From Pararhizobium qamdonense (GTDB lineage Bacteria; Pseudomonadota; Alphaproteobacteria; Rhizobiales; Rhizobiaceae), in the NCBI RefSeq assembly GCF_029277445.1, contig NZ_CP119566.1, positions 4,298,854 to 4,362,853 of the forward strand: 64,000 bases of DNA. Direction: 5' to 3'. Positions within the stretch are counted from its first letter, which is position 1. The number at the start of each line of letters is the position of its first letter. Positions 1-8,463 of this stretch are shown piece after piece. The notes under the pieces were generated by a model that was not told the origin of the DNA, searched no databases, and saw only the letters and a list, made by a program, of their open reading frames with translations. The position numbers and the translations under genes were made by a program.

Positions 1-340
1 CGCCGCCATGGTCGCCATAGACGCCGACTGTCGAGAGATAGGCCGCCCATTTGAGGTTCGGCATCAGACCGGCAAGCGCCGGCGCGTCCTCCCGCATCAT
101 CGGATCGCCGTCGCGCCCGGGCGCAATCGACTGGATGAGATGCGTCGTGCGCTTCATGACGGCCGCAAGCTCTGACGAGATCACGGCGCCGTCATAAACC
201 AGCGCATCGATCCCGAGCGTGCGCAGGCCCGACGCCTTTTCCTCAGACCGGGTGGTTCCCGTGACCGATTGCGCGGCGGGCAGGAAAGCCTTGGCAATCG
301 CCGAGCCGGAAAACCCGGCGCCCAGAACCAGAACATGCAT
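1..340 (-). CDS. NAD(P)-dependent epimerase/reductase (SDR fold), 3' end outside window
   Basis: Only the first 113 codons are in the window; the gene continues past base 1. The protein opens with a Rossmann nucleotide-binding loop (VLVLGAGFSGSAIAKAF) and has the YLSTVGVYGD segment seen near the active site of atypical SDR epimerases of the YeeZ type. The ATG at 340 overlaps the TGA stop of queG (TGATG), so the two are translationally coupled and queG comes first. The substrate cannot be inferred. Family assignment is good; exact function is unknown. Confidence 0.8.
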   Translation of the reverse strand, partial: MHVLVLGAGFSGSAIAKAFLPAAQSVTGTTRSEEKASGLRTLGIDALVYDGAVISSELAAVMKRTTHLIQSIAPGRDGDPMMREDAPALAGLMPNLKWAAYLSTVGVYGDHGG

Positions 341-1500
341 CAGACAACTCCTGCCAGTTTCCATTCGGCGATGACCTCGAGATCGGTCTCGTCCTGCCGT
401 CTTGCCGCAATAGCGGAGAAATCGCCCGCCGTCATCAGCCGCGACAGCGCCCAAACCGCCATGCCCCGCACCACTGGCGATGGATCGGCCGAAAGGGTGA
501 GACAGAGGCTGGTCAGCCCGCTATCGCCGGAATTTCCGGCAGCGATCAGGCAGTTGCGGACAAACCGGTCGCGGCCGATACGCTTCACCGGCGATCCGGA
601 AAAGAAGGTGCGAAATGCGGAATCGTCGAGCTGCAGCAGAAACGAGAGCGGCGGCTCCTTCAGGTCCTCGCGCGCCTTCAGCTTCATCTCGGAGGCTGCG
701 GCTGCAAACTTGTTCCAGGGACAGGCGGCCAGACAGTCGTCGCAACCATAGATGCGGTTGCCGATCCGGGGGCGAAGGGCGGGATCGATCGGGCCCTTAT
801 GTTCGATCGTCAGATAGGAAATGCAACGGCGCGCATCGATCCGGTAGGGTGCCGGAAACGCATCGGTCGGACAGGCGTCGAGACAGGCGCGGCACGAGCC
901 GCAATGATCCCGTTCGGGCAAGTCGATCGCAAGATCGGCGGTGGTGAACAGGCTGCCGAGAAACAGCCAGGAGCCGAATTCGCGGCTGACAAGATTGGTA
1001 TGCTTGCCCTGCCAGCCAAGGCCGGCCTGTTCTGCCAGCGGCTTTTCCATCACAGGTGCCGTATCGACGAAAACCTTGACGTCTTCGCCTGCCCTCGCGG
1101 CAAAGCGCGTCGCCACCTCTTTCAGCTTGCCCTTGATCACATCGTGATAGTCGCGGTTTCTCGCATAGACCGAGATCGCACCAAGCTCCCGCTTGTCGAG
1201 AATGGTGCGCGGGTCTTCGTCCGGCCCATAGTTCATGCCGAACAGCACGACGGAGCGCACGTCGCTCCACAGCACGCGGGGATCGGCGCGGCGCGCTTGC
1301 GTCTCCGCCATCCAGTCCATGGTGCCGTGATAGCCGTGCGAGAGGAAATCGGCGAGCCGCTCAGGTGCTTGGGGAATGGAATCGGGCAGCGTCACCCGGC
1401 AGACGTCGAAACCCTTGTCGCGGGCCTCATCCTTCAGGAAACTGGTGAGCGTCCGGCGCCTCCTGTCATGCTTCTCCTCAAGGAGCGCATTGCCGGGCAC
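340..1500 (-). CDS. queG: Epoxyqueuosine reductase QueG
   Basis: QueG carries out the last step of queuosine synthesis, reducing epoxyqueuosine in the tRNA wobble position with cobalamin and two [4Fe-4S] clusters in the cytoplasm. The 386-residue protein has the VDTAPV motif with the catalytic Asp (about residue 146), a first ferredoxin motif CGSCRACLDACP from Cys200, a second CDDCLAACPW about 60 residues later, and a HEAT-like C-terminus. No ATG fits the family N-terminus. A GTG at 1500 is preceded by AAGGAG seven bases upstream and gives the expected length, so I use it. It follows the GST gene by 11 bases and overlaps the next gene, giving a three-gene unit. Confidence 0.93.
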   Translation of the reverse strand: MPGNALLEEKHDRRRRTLTSFLKDEARDKGFDVCRVTLPDSIPQAPERLADFLSHGYHGTMDWMAETQARRADPRVLWSDVRSVVLFGMNYGPDEDPRTILDKRELGAISVYARNRDYHDVIKGKLKEVATRFAARAGEDVKVFVDTAPVMEKPLAEQAGLGWQGKHTNLVSREFGSWLFLGSLFTTADLAIDLPERDHCGSCRACLDACPTDAFPAPYRIDARRCISYLTIEHKGPIDPALRPRIGNRIYGCDDCLAACPWNKFAAAASEMKLKAREDLKEPPLSFLLQLDDSAFRTFFSGSPVKRIGRDRFVRNCLIAAGNSGDSGLTSLCLTLSADPSPVVRGMAVWALSRLMTAGDFSAIAARRQDETDLEVIAEWKLAGVV

Positions 1501-1511
1501 TGGACCGCTCC

Positions 1512-2204
1512 TTAAAAATCGAGATCGGCGTAATGGGACACCGGCGTGACGCCGCGCACGCGCTCGGCCAGCAACGGCCGGAACGACGGGCGCGACTTGA
1601 GGCGCTGGTACCAGTCCTTGACGGCCGGCGCCTCCGACCAGTCGATTTCGCCGAGATAGTCCAGCACCGAAATGGCAGCCGCCGCCGCGAGGTCGGCATA
1701 GGACAGCCGGTCGCCGGCCAGATAGGTGCGCGAGCCCGCAAGCCAGCCCAGATATTTCAGATGCTGGCGGATATTGGACCGCGATGTTCGCAGCATTTTG
1801 GAGTCCGGCGCGCCACCGCCCTGGTCGGGCGTCATCTGCAGCTTGAAGATACGCTCGCGCACCAGCGGCCGCGTCACGTCGGCTTCCATCTTCTGCAGGA
1901 ACCACTCGACCAGCCGGCGGATTTCCGCCCGCTGGAACGGGTCTTCCGCCAGAAGCCGCCGGTCGCGCTTCAAGACACCGTGGGTCTCATCGACATATTC
2001 GGAAATGACCATCGCGCCACAGAGCGCCCGCATGCTGTCATCGACATAAACCGGCAATGTGCCGGCCGGGTTGAGCGTCAGGAAATCCCGCCGCCTTTCC
2101 CAGGGCTGCTCTTCCGCCAGTTCCGTCTGATAGCCGTATTCCGACAGGATCAGGCGGACGAACCGGGAGGAGGTGGACATCGGGTGGTGATAAAGTGTCG
2201 GCAT
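1512..2204 (-). CDS. Glutathione S-transferase family protein
   Basis: This is a 230-residue cytosolic GST. The N-terminal thioredoxin-like domain (about residues 1-80) begins MPTLYHHPMSTSSRFVRL, with Ser residues placed to bind glutathione and the cis-Pro region NPAGTLPVY. An all-helical C-terminal domain follows, with the conserved YADLAAAAAISVLDYLG helix. Open frame continues 22 codons upstream without homology, so the ATG at 2204 is used. It is the first gene of the unit leading into queG. The substrate is unknown; GSTs of this class are often detoxification enzymes, but that is not shown here. Confidence 0.88.
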   Translation of the reverse strand: MPTLYHHPMSTSSRFVRLILSEYGYQTELAEEQPWERRRDFLTLNPAGTLPVYVDDSMRALCGAMVISEYVDETHGVLKRDRRLLAEDPFQRAEIRRLVEWFLQKMEADVTRPLVRERIFKLQMTPDQGGGAPDSKMLRTSRSNIRQHLKYLGWLAGSRTYLAGDRLSYADLAAAAAISVLDYLGEIDWSEAPAVKDWYQRLKSRPSFRPLLAERVRGVTPVSHYADLDF

Positions 2205-2381
2205 CAGCGATCGGATTTCGTCAGTTCGTTGGGAGGGAACGGATGTTGCGTGGCGGTTTCGTCTGGCCACGATGCGTTAGAAAAAGCTATAGGAACTTGC
2301 TGCCGCAAACACAAGCGAATCAGCCAAAGCCCCTCGTTGGCCCCAGAGCCTAACCTCCAATGCTTCAGGGAAGCTTAATTC

Positions 2382-3188
2382 ATGGCCGATCAATCGATCA
2401 TCAGTGCGCTTATCCTTGGCCTTATCGAAGGCCTGACCGAATTCATTCCGGTATCGTCCACCGCCCATGTCCTGCTCGCCGGGCATTTCCTGGGTTTCAA
2501 GTCTCCCGGAAACACCTTTGCGGTTCTCATCCAGCTCGGCGCGATCCTCGCCATCCTGCTGGTCTATTTCCAGCGCCTGCTGTCCATCGCCCTTGCCCTG
2601 CCCTCCAGCGAAAAGGCACGCCGCTTCGTTCTGTCGGTTCTGGTTGCCTTCCTGCCGGCTGCCGTGATCGGCGCCATCGCGCATGACTTCATCAAGACGG
2701 TTCTGTTTGAAACGCCAGCTCTGATCTGCGTCGTGCTGATCGTCGGCGGTGTCATTCTCTATGCGATCGACCGCATGCCCTTGAAGCCGGTCTATCGCGA
2801 CGTCATGGATTATCCGCCGTCGCTCGCCTTCAAGATCGGCCTGTTCCAGTGCCTGGCGATGATCCCCGGCACCTCGCGCTCCGGCGCGACGATTGCAGGC
2901 GCGCTGCTGATGGGAACCGACAAGCGCTCCGCCGCCGAGTTTTCGTTCTTCCTCGCCATGCCGACGATGCTCGGCGCCTTCACGCTCGATCTCTACAAGA
3001 ACCGCGCCGCACTCGATTTCAACGACGTCACGGTGATCGCGGTCGGCTTCATCGCCGCCTTCGTGTCCGCGCTGATTGTGGTGCGCTCGCTGTTGAATTT
3101 CGTCTCGAACCGCGGCTTTGCGCCCTTTGCCATCTGGCGCATCCTGGTCGGCACTGCCGGCCTTATCGGCCTCTGGCTGTTCGGCTGA
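2382..3188 (+). CDS. uppP: Undecaprenyl-diphosphatase UppP (BacA)
   Basis: This integral membrane phosphatase dephosphorylates undecaprenyl diphosphate to regenerate the lipid carrier for peptidoglycan and other envelope polymers; extra copies give bacitracin resistance. The 268-residue protein carries both family signatures: [14 protein letters not shown] near residue 17 and [17 protein letters not shown] near residue 165, with about eight hydrophobic segments between and after them. Length matches the family. It is transcribed alone, divergent from the GST gene, with its promoter in the 177-bp gap. Confidence 0.96.
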   Translation: MADQSIISALILGLIEGLTEFIPVSSTAHVLLAGHFLGFKSPGNTFAVLIQLGAILAILLVYFQRLLSIALALPSSEKARRFVLSVLVAFLPAAVIGAIAHDFIKTVLFETPALICVVLIVGGVILYAIDRMPLKPVYRDVMDYPPSLAFKIGLFQCLAMIPGTSRSGATIAGALLMGTDKRSAAEFSFFLAMPTMLGAFTLDLYKNRAALDFNDVTVIAVGFIAAFVSALIVVRSLLNFVSNRGFAPFAIWRILVGTAGLIGLWLFG

Positions 3189-3199
3189 AGCCAATAAAA

Positions 3200-3235
3200 A
3201 ACCGCATGCACCTCATTGAAGAGGATGCATGCGGT
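3200..3235 (-). terminator. Rho-independent terminator for the small secreted-protein gene
   Basis: An inverted repeat with arms ACCGCATGCACCTC and GAGGATGCATGCGGT (one bulge) and a 6-base loop. On the minus strand the stem is followed by TTTTTATTGG, a normal intrinsic terminator for the gene at 3284-3448. It lies 12 bases after the uppP stop and may also slow read-through from uppP, although there is no T run on the plus strand. Confidence 0.75.
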
Positions 3236-3283
3236 CCCTGGCCCCCGCCATAGTCCGTGCCGCCGTGTTACGGGCGGAAATTC

Positions 3284-3448
3284 TTATTCTGCAGCGAGCG
3301 TGCCGATCGACGCCGTCGTGCAGGGATCGACGCCATAGGCCGGCGCGCAACCGCTGTGATTGCTGGCGACCGTCTTCGGCGCAGCGAAGGATCCAGCCAG
3401 GATAATAAGTGCCGCGCACGCAAAGAAAATCGCGATCGACTTGCCCAT
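3284..3448 (-). CDS. Small secreted or membrane-anchored protein of unknown function
   Basis: A 54-residue protein starting MGKSIAIFFACAALIILAG: a short basic start, a hydrophobic stretch to about residue 19, then SFAAPK as a possible signal-peptidase site. The mature part is small and contains two Cys (SGCAPAYGVDPCTTAS) that could form a disulfide. GAGAGG lies 10 bases before the ATG. The frame is open upstream to 3610, but that part has no secretion signal or recognisable sequence. The gene has its own downstream hairpin terminator, which supports it being real. I do not recognise a function. Confidence 0.6.
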   Translation of the reverse strand: MGKSIAIFFACAALIILAGSFAAPKTVASNHSGCAPAYGVDPCTTASIGTLAAE

Positions 3449-3637
3449 AAAAAATGTGCCTCTCAAGGTGATGTGACTGCCCCGGCCGTTCCTTGGGTAA
3501 ACGATGCGGTGCGGCTGCTGTGTATGTGCTGGAACTGTTCTTATCAATATCGATACATGTTGAATCGACGGTAAAGACCAATCGCTTTTTTTAGTGAGGC
3601 AGAACTGCAACGGTTTGTTCTGCGACAGTCAAAAAGA

Positions 3638-3661
3638 AGCCGCCGGTGGGCACCGGCGGCT
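3638..3661 (-). terminator. Rho-independent terminator of the NDUFA9-like gene
   Basis: The stem AGCCGCCGGTG/CACCGGCGGCT has a two-base loop and is followed on the minus strand by TTCTTTTTGACTG. It lies about 40 bases downstream of the stop codon of the gene at 3700-4680. Confidence 0.85.
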
Positions 3662-3699
3662 CATGGAACACGATCGTTTCAAGCAGTGTATGCAGAGGA

Positions 3700-4680
3700 T
3701 CAGGCGGCGCTGCCGGAGCGGGTATACTGGCCCTGCGGGCGGTAACGGACCACGTAGGACGGCAGCACGGCCTCTACGGATGTCGGCTCGATGCCGAACG
3801 CCTTCAGCGTGCGGCCTTCCGCTTCAGCCGTCGCGGAGACGACATTGTCGCTCTTCAACAGCGTAACCTGGTCGGCCGTGAGCGGCGGCGCCACGAACGG
3901 CACCAGCGAGGCGACAGAGCCGATCAGGGAGGCGACACCGAAGGGCAGCGGCAGCAGGGTGCGCTTGCGATCGATGGTTTTCAGGAGAATTTCAAGACAG
4001 TTCTTGAAGGTGAGAACATCCGGGCCGCCGATCTCGTAGATACGGCCGCGCGCCACCTTGCCCTCGACGGATTTGGCAACCGCTTCGGCAACGTCGGTGA
4101 CATAGACCGGCTGGAACGCCGTATTGCCACCGCCCACCAGCGGCAGAACCGGCGAGAAGCGCGACATTTCCGCGAACTTGTTGAAGAAGCCATCCTCTGG
4201 CCCAAAGACGATCGACGGCCGCAGGATCACCGCTTCCGGAACTGTCTCAAGGATCGCCTTTTCCGCGCGGCCCTTGCTGCGGGCATAAATCGATTCGGCC
4301 TTGGTATCGGCCCCGATGGCCGACACATGCGTCAACGTGGCGCCTGTGGCGCGCACGGCTTCGGCCACGGCGCGGGCACCGAAATCCTGGACTGAGTCGA
4401 ACGTGTTGCGCCCGGCCTCAAACAGGATGCCGACGCAATTGACGACGTGATCGGAGCCATGGACGGCCGCATCGACCGATTTGCGGTAGCGCAGGTTGGC
4501 CTGGACGAAAGAAATCTGCCCGACATTGCCCAAAGGCTGCAGGAAACCGGCCAGATCCGGGCGGCGCACGGCGACGCGAATGCGAAACCCGCGCTTGGCC
4601 AGAGCCCGCACCACATGCCGGCCGACAAATCCGGAACCGCCGAAAACGGTGACGAGCGGCGGAAGATTGGACAAAGTCAT
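3700..4680 (-). CDS. Complex I NDUFA9-like NAD(P)H-binding protein
   Basis: A 326-residue atypical SDR. The N-terminus has the Rossmann motif VTVFGGSGFVGRHVVRALAK and then RVAVRRPDLAGFL. The pattern (FLQPLGNVGQISFVQANLR, VNCVGILFEAG, YARSKGRAEKAI, ILRPSIVFGPEDGFFNKFA) is that of the complex I NDUFA9 subunit family common in alphaproteobacteria. In mitochondria NDUFA9 binds NADPH at the membrane-arm junction of complex I; in bacteria the role is not settled. The ATG at 4680 has AGGAG 11 bases upstream. The gene has its own terminator. Confidence 0.85.
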   Translation of the reverse strand: MTLSNLPPLVTVFGGSGFVGRHVVRALAKRGFRIRVAVRRPDLAGFLQPLGNVGQISFVQANLRYRKSVDAAVHGSDHVVNCVGILFEAGRNTFDSVQDFGARAVAEAVRATGATLTHVSAIGADTKAESIYARSKGRAEKAILETVPEAVILRPSIVFGPEDGFFNKFAEMSRFSPVLPLVGGGNTAFQPVYVTDVAEAVAKSVEGKVARGRIYEIGGPDVLTFKNCLEILLKTIDRKRTLLPLPFGVASLIGSVASLVPFVAPPLTADQVTLLKSDNVVSATAEAEGRTLKAFGIEPTSVEAVLPSYVVRYRPQGQYTRSGSAA

Positions 4681-4801
4681 GGCACAGGCACTCCTGATCT
4701 GCAGTATGGCGTCTCAGAGCTACATAGACCAATCGGCGGGCCACGGGAAGGCTTATCGCAACGGCTTTCGCACCGCTTTTCGCCGCAGGTGCACAGCTGT
4801 C

Positions 4802-5089
4802 TCAGGCGCCCTCGACGACGACCATTTCAGCGCTGGCGGCTTCCTGGCGGATCGCGGCGGCGATCTGGTATTCCGGCGAATTGTAGCAGTCGATCGCCGC
4901 CTGCATCGACGGGAACTCGATCACCACGTTGCGGGCACGCACATCGCCCTCCAGACGCTGGAAAGCACCGCCGCGGGCCAGAAAATTCGCACCGTATTTC
5001 TCAAAGGCCGGCTTGGCGGCAGCAACATAATCCTTGTAACGTTCGGCATCGCGGACATCGACCCGCGCAATCCAGTAGCCCTTGGCCAT
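4802..5089 (-). CDS. DUF1330 family protein
   Basis: A 95-residue ferredoxin-like alpha/beta-barrel protein beginning MAKGYWIARVDVRDAERYKDY, with the typical GGAFQRLEGD and VVIEFPSMQAAIDCYNSPEYQ segments of DUF1330. GGGAGA lies five bases before the ATG. Proteins of this family are small, often dimeric, and their biochemical role is not known. It follows a 121-bp gap from the NDUFA9-like gene's start and is probably transcribed separately. Confidence 0.85.
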   Translation of the reverse strand: MAKGYWIARVDVRDAERYKDYVAAAKPAFEKYGANFLARGGAFQRLEGDVRARNVVIEFPSMQAAIDCYNSPEYQIAAAIRQEAASAEMVVVEGA

Positions 5090-5239
5090 GGCAATCTCCC
5101 TTATTTCGTCGCAAGCTGGACGTATCGTCCCGGTTTGTCAGCCAAATCACCTGACCGGTCAAGATATACAATCTTCTCAGGAAAGTGCGACAGCCGTGCA
5201 ACCGGCTTAAAAAGACCTCTGGAATTGGAAAGATTGCGC

Positions 5240-6307
5240 ATGTTTGCCGGCACAAAATTTGCAGCCCTCTCAGCCGGATTGTTTGCCCTGTTCCTCTCCC
5301 CCGGATTGTCGGCCGCCAAGCCCGTGCAATGCGATGCCAGCGTCTATGAAAGGGTCAGGGCGCCCGCGACGAAACAGGATGCAACCGTCGAGCTCAGCTG
5401 CAATCTGACCCTGTCACCCGGCGATATCATCACCAAACGCCTGATCCTATCCGGCGCTGCAGCTTCGGGAACGGTGCTGGACTGCAAGGGGGCGACGCTG
5501 GACGGGTCGCGCGGTACGGTGAATTTCAGCCGGCCATCCATCCTCATCCGCTCTACCAAGCCCGGAAACGGCGCCTGGAGCGCGCCCTCGGATATCACGG
5601 TGCGCAACTGCGTCATCAAGGGCGCGGTCCGCCTTCAGGGGCTGGGCACCAACGGCCAGGCAAAGGCCGTCAAAGCGTCGTCGCTCACGGAGGATCACAC
5701 CGCCTTTGCCCAGGCATCGGCTCCGGCGAACATCCTGTTGTCCGCTCTGACCATCGTCGCAGACGAGAGAGTGCCGCTTTATATCGGACCTGGGGTCACC
5801 AAAGTGCGTGTCGAAAAATCCACGTTTACGGGACGGAGCAACGGCCCGGCCCTTTATCTCGATGCGGAATCGGCTGAGAACACCATTTCCGAAAACCGGT
5901 TCGCGGTGGACAGCGCTCGCGAGCAGATCGCCATCGACGGGTCAGCAAGGAACACGATCAGCGCCAACACCTTCGACAACCCGGTGCGCGGCGGCATTTT
6001 TCTCTATCGCAACTGCGGCGAAGGCGGAACGATCCGCCACCAGAAACCGCAGCACAATACGATTTCCGGCAATATATTCGAATATCGCAGGACATTCCTG
6101 GTCAAGCCTGCGGTCTGGATGAACTCGCGCAACGGCATGCGGCTCTATTGCTTCCGCGACCCCGCGCACCCGTTCGGCAGCAGCCTCAGTTCGCAGGACT
6201 TCGCCCAGTTCAACACCGTGACCGGCAACCGCTTTACCGGCGCAACGCCGTCGCTGATCTGGAATTCCGACCCCAGCAATATCGTAACCGGCAATAGCGG
6301 GCAGTGA
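5240..6307 (+). CDS. Secreted right-handed beta-helix protein
   Basis: The 355-residue product begins MFAGTKFAALSAGLFALFL and has a likely cleavage after GLSAA, so it should be exported. The body contains repeated short strands of the parallel beta-helix type (NTISENRF, NTISANTFDN, NTISGNIFEY, NTVTGNRFTG), spaced as in pectate-lyase-like or NosD-like folds. No catalytic residues could be assigned. The ATG at 5240 has GGAAAG upstream and is the only start that gives a signal peptide; the open frame extends far upstream through the antisense of other genes. It may bind or modify extracellular polysaccharide, but that is only inferred from the fold. Confidence 0.75.
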   Translation: MFAGTKFAALSAGLFALFLSPGLSAAKPVQCDASVYERVRAPATKQDATVELSCNLTLSPGDIITKRLILSGAAASGTVLDCKGATLDGSRGTVNFSRPSILIRSTKPGNGAWSAPSDITVRNCVIKGAVRLQGLGTNGQAKAVKASSLTEDHTAFAQASAPANILLSALTIVADERVPLYIGPGVTKVRVEKSTFTGRSNGPALYLDAESAENTISENRFAVDSAREQIAIDGSARNTISANTFDNPVRGGIFLYRNCGEGGTIRHQKPQHNTISGNIFEYRRTFLVKPAVWMNSRNGMRLYCFRDPAHPFGSSLSSQDFAQFNTVTGNRFTGATPSLIWNSDPSNIVTGNSGQ

Positions 6308-6319
6308 CCGGACGGCTCG

Positions 6320-7033
6320 TTACCGGTTGGCAGGCCAGGACGCCGTCAGCATCTCGTTTAGGATTGCGCGTGCGGCGGCCTTCGGATCGGCGGCTTTCAC
6401 GATGGGGCGGGCGACCACGAGATGGCTGGAGCCGGCCTTCAGGGCATCGTAGGGCGTCATCACTCTTTTCTGGTCCCCGGCCTCGCTGCCGGCCGGGCGG
6501 ATGCCGGGCGTGACGATGGCCATGTCGGGACCGACGATATCGCGCACGGCGGTGGATTCCTCGGCCGAGCAGACGATACCGCCCATGCCTGCATCGCGGG
6601 CCTGTGCGGCGCGCCGCAGCACCAACGTGCGCGGATCATATTGATAGCCGGCGTCGATGACGTCCTGTTCGTCCATGGAGGTGAGCACGGTCACCCCGAG
6701 CAGGCAGAGACCGGACCCCTGCGCCGCCTCGACCGCCGCTTTCATCGCCTTCGGATAGGCATGCAGCGTCAGCATCGACATGCCCATCTTGGCGATGTTC
6801 TCGACGCCCTTGGCAACGGTGTTGTCGATATCGAGCAGCTTCATGTCGAGGAAGATCTTCTTGCCGTCAGCAGTGAGATCGCGGGCAAATTCCAGTCCAC
6901 CGGCAAAGGCCAGTTGATAGCCGATCTTGTAGAACAGCACGTCGTCGCCAAGCGTCTTGACGATGCCCTCGGCCTCGCCGACGGTTGCGATATCAAGCCC
7001 GACAATCAGCCGGTCGCGAGCGGTCTCAGTCAT
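6320..7033 (-). CDS. pyrF: Orotidine 5'-phosphate decarboxylase PyrF
   Basis: PyrF decarboxylates OMP to UMP, the last step of de novo pyrimidine synthesis. The 237-residue TIM barrel shows the start LIVGLDI, the catalytic tetrad segment [16 protein letters not shown], and the phosphate-binding C-terminal part ([15 protein letters not shown]). The ATG at 7033 overlaps the stop of the histidine phosphatase gene (ATGA) with AAGGA upstream; another ATG at 7042 lacks spacing for a ribosome site. It is co-transcribed downstream of the histidine phosphatase gene and converges with the beta-helix gene. Confidence 0.96.
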   Translation of the reverse strand: MTETARDRLIVGLDIATVGEAEGIVKTLGDDVLFYKIGYQLAFAGGLEFARDLTADGKKIFLDMKLLDIDNTVAKGVENIAKMGMSMLTLHAYPKAMKAAVEAAQGSGLCLLGVTVLTSMDEQDVIDAGYQYDPRTLVLRRAAQARDAGMGGIVCSAEESTAVRDIVGPDMAIVTPGIRPAGSEAGDQKRVMTPYDALKAGSSHLVVARPIVKAADPKAAARAILNEMLTASWPANR

Positions 7034-7620
7034 TTTTGCCATCCTTGCCAGAGCTCCATCGCGGTCCAGTCGCATGCAAGGGAACGGTCTGCAAGGGAAA
7101 ATGCGTAGAGGCAGCCGCCGCCTGCCGGCTGATCGCCGCCGCGTGAAATCGGCAGGCCCGAAAGGTGGCATTTCAGCAGCGTGCCGACGCCGCCATGCCC
7201 GACAAAGGCAATCGGCCTTGCCGGATCGTGCCGGTCAAGCACTGTCGTTACTGCGTCAACGATCCGCTTCTGCGCATCGATGGCCCGCTCCCAGCCCTGA
7301 AAACTCTGTTCAGGATAGGCAAAGAACCAGTCCGCCGCCCTCTCGAATTCGTCTGGCACGAGAAAACCGGTGGCGGAGCGGTCGTTTTCACCGGACTGCG
7401 CCAGCATTTCGACATCAATGCCGCCGGGATGGGCTATGATTGCCGCCGTTTCCAGCGCCTTGGTCTCGTCGCTAGAGAGAATACGGGAAAGCTGGCGTAC
7501 CCAATCGCACTGCGCCGCCTGTTGCGCCCGCGCGATGCCGGTCTCGGACAGTCCCCAGCGCGGCACCGGCACATCCGGCTCAATGCGGATTTGCGGATGC
7601 GTGATGTAGACCCCGAACAT
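7030..7620 (-). CDS. Histidine phosphatase family protein with a divergent active-site motif
   Basis: A 196-residue member of the phosphoglycerate-mutase-like superfamily. The catalytic N-terminal motif is usually RHG; here it reads YITHPQI, keeping the His but replacing the flanking Arg and Gly. Later elements fit the family: [27 protein letters not shown], and the second active His in [11 protein letters not shown]. Whether it is an active phosphatase is uncertain. It sits between pmtA (9 bases upstream) and pyrF (overlapping), so it is probably part of a pmtA-pyrF unit. Confidence 0.8.
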   Translation of the reverse strand: MFGVYITHPQIRIEPDVPVPRWGLSETGIARAQQAAQCDWVRQLSRILSSDETKALETAAIIAHPGGIDVEMLAQSGENDRSATGFLVPDEFERAADWFFAYPEQSFQGWERAIDAQKRIVDAVTTVLDRHDPARPIAFVGHGGVGTLLKCHLSGLPISRGGDQPAGGGCLYAFSLADRSLACDWTAMELWQGWQK

Positions 7621-7629
7621 TCGCCGGCC

Positions 7630-8226
7630 TCAATGCGTCTTGCGGTACACCCATAATTGCGCCGGCGGGATATTGCGCACGACGAAATCATAATGGGAAA
7701 TCTGATAGCGATCCGGCATGGCAACGACGGGCGAGAGCGGCCCGTAGGAAATCTGGATCACGGGACGGCCGACGGGAATGCGCGACAGAAGATCGTCGAT
7801 CAGCGAGACCCGCATATGCATCGGAAAGTTCAACAGCGGCACGGCGGAAATGACGCTGTCGAACTGCTGGTCGCGCCGCGCGCCGAGCGTCTTGTCGAGA
7901 TCGAAGGCATCGCCATTGATGAAACCGACATCGGGAAAGGTTTTCACGAGGTGCTGATAGAAATCGGTGGAAAATTCCACGGAGACAAGATTTTCCGGCA
8001 GAATGCCTTTCTGCAGGATCGCCTTGGTGATGACGCCGGTGCCCGGGCCAAGCTCGAGAACGGGAAGGCCTGAATGCGGATTGACGACGCTCGCCATGCG
8101 CCGGGCGGTGATGCCGGATGTCGGCACGATCGAGCCGACGGCCTTCATATTGCTTCGCCACCCTTTGAAGAAACGGATTTCCTCATCGAATTTCTTGCCA
8201 AAACGCTCTTTCAGACGAAAATTCAT
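7630..8226 (-). CDS. pmtA: Phospholipid N-methyltransferase PmtA
   Basis: This SAM-dependent enzyme methylates phosphatidylethanolamine toward phosphatidylcholine, a major membrane lipid of rhizobia. The 198-residue protein has the Sinorhizobium-type signature: KKFDEEIRFFKGWRSNMKAV at the N-terminus, the SAM loop LELGPGTGVITKAIL, NGDAFDLD, and SAVPLLNFPM. The ATG at 8226 has GGAG six bases before it; an in-frame start at 8259 would add 11 residues without homology. It leads the unit with the histidine phosphatase gene and pyrF. Confidence 0.92.
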   Translation of the reverse strand: MNFRLKERFGKKFDEEIRFFKGWRSNMKAVGSIVPTSGITARRMASVVNPHSGLPVLELGPGTGVITKAILQKGILPENLVSVEFSTDFYQHLVKTFPDVGFINGDAFDLDKTLGARRDQQFDSVISAVPLLNFPMHMRVSLIDDLLSRIPVGRPVIQISYGPLSPVVAMPDRYQISHYDFVVRNIPPAQLWVYRKTH

Positions 8227-8309
8227 GCGTATCTCCAGCAATCCCTCGCCCACGCTCAAACAGGCATCATACCCAATGGCGCAAACTTAGCGGCTCCAAC
8301 CGCGCCATG

Positions 8310-8340
8310 ATTATGTCGTACCCTGTGCGACAAAAACAAG
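8310..8340 (-). promoter_or_regulatory. Possible sigma-70 promoter for pmtA
   Basis: On the minus strand TTGTTT (8334-8339) and CATAAT (8310-8315) are separated by 18 bases, about 85 bases before the pmtA start. The spacer includes an imperfect inverted repeat TGTCG-N9-CGACA. Read by eye only. Confidence 0.35.
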
Positions 8341-8409
8341 TCATTTCGCGCCATTATATTACGTAGCCAACAACCGGGTAAATCCAGTCCCCAACTGACA
8401 AGCGCATAC

Positions 8410-8440
8410 GAAAACGGCCGGATCAGGTCCGGCCGTTTTC
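8410..8440 (-). terminator. Terminator of dnaN
   Basis: A symmetrical hairpin GAAAACGGCCGGA/TCCGGCCGTTTTC with a short loop, 24 bases after the dnaN stop. A T run follows the stem on both strands, so it could work in either direction; only dnaN needs it here. Confidence 0.85.
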
Positions 8441-8463
8441 CATCTCAAAACGCAGTACCGAGC

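Noticed and set aside
1501..1905. N-terminal extension of queG into the GST gene
   Set aside because: The extension has no homology; a GTG at 1500 with AAGGAG gives the family length.
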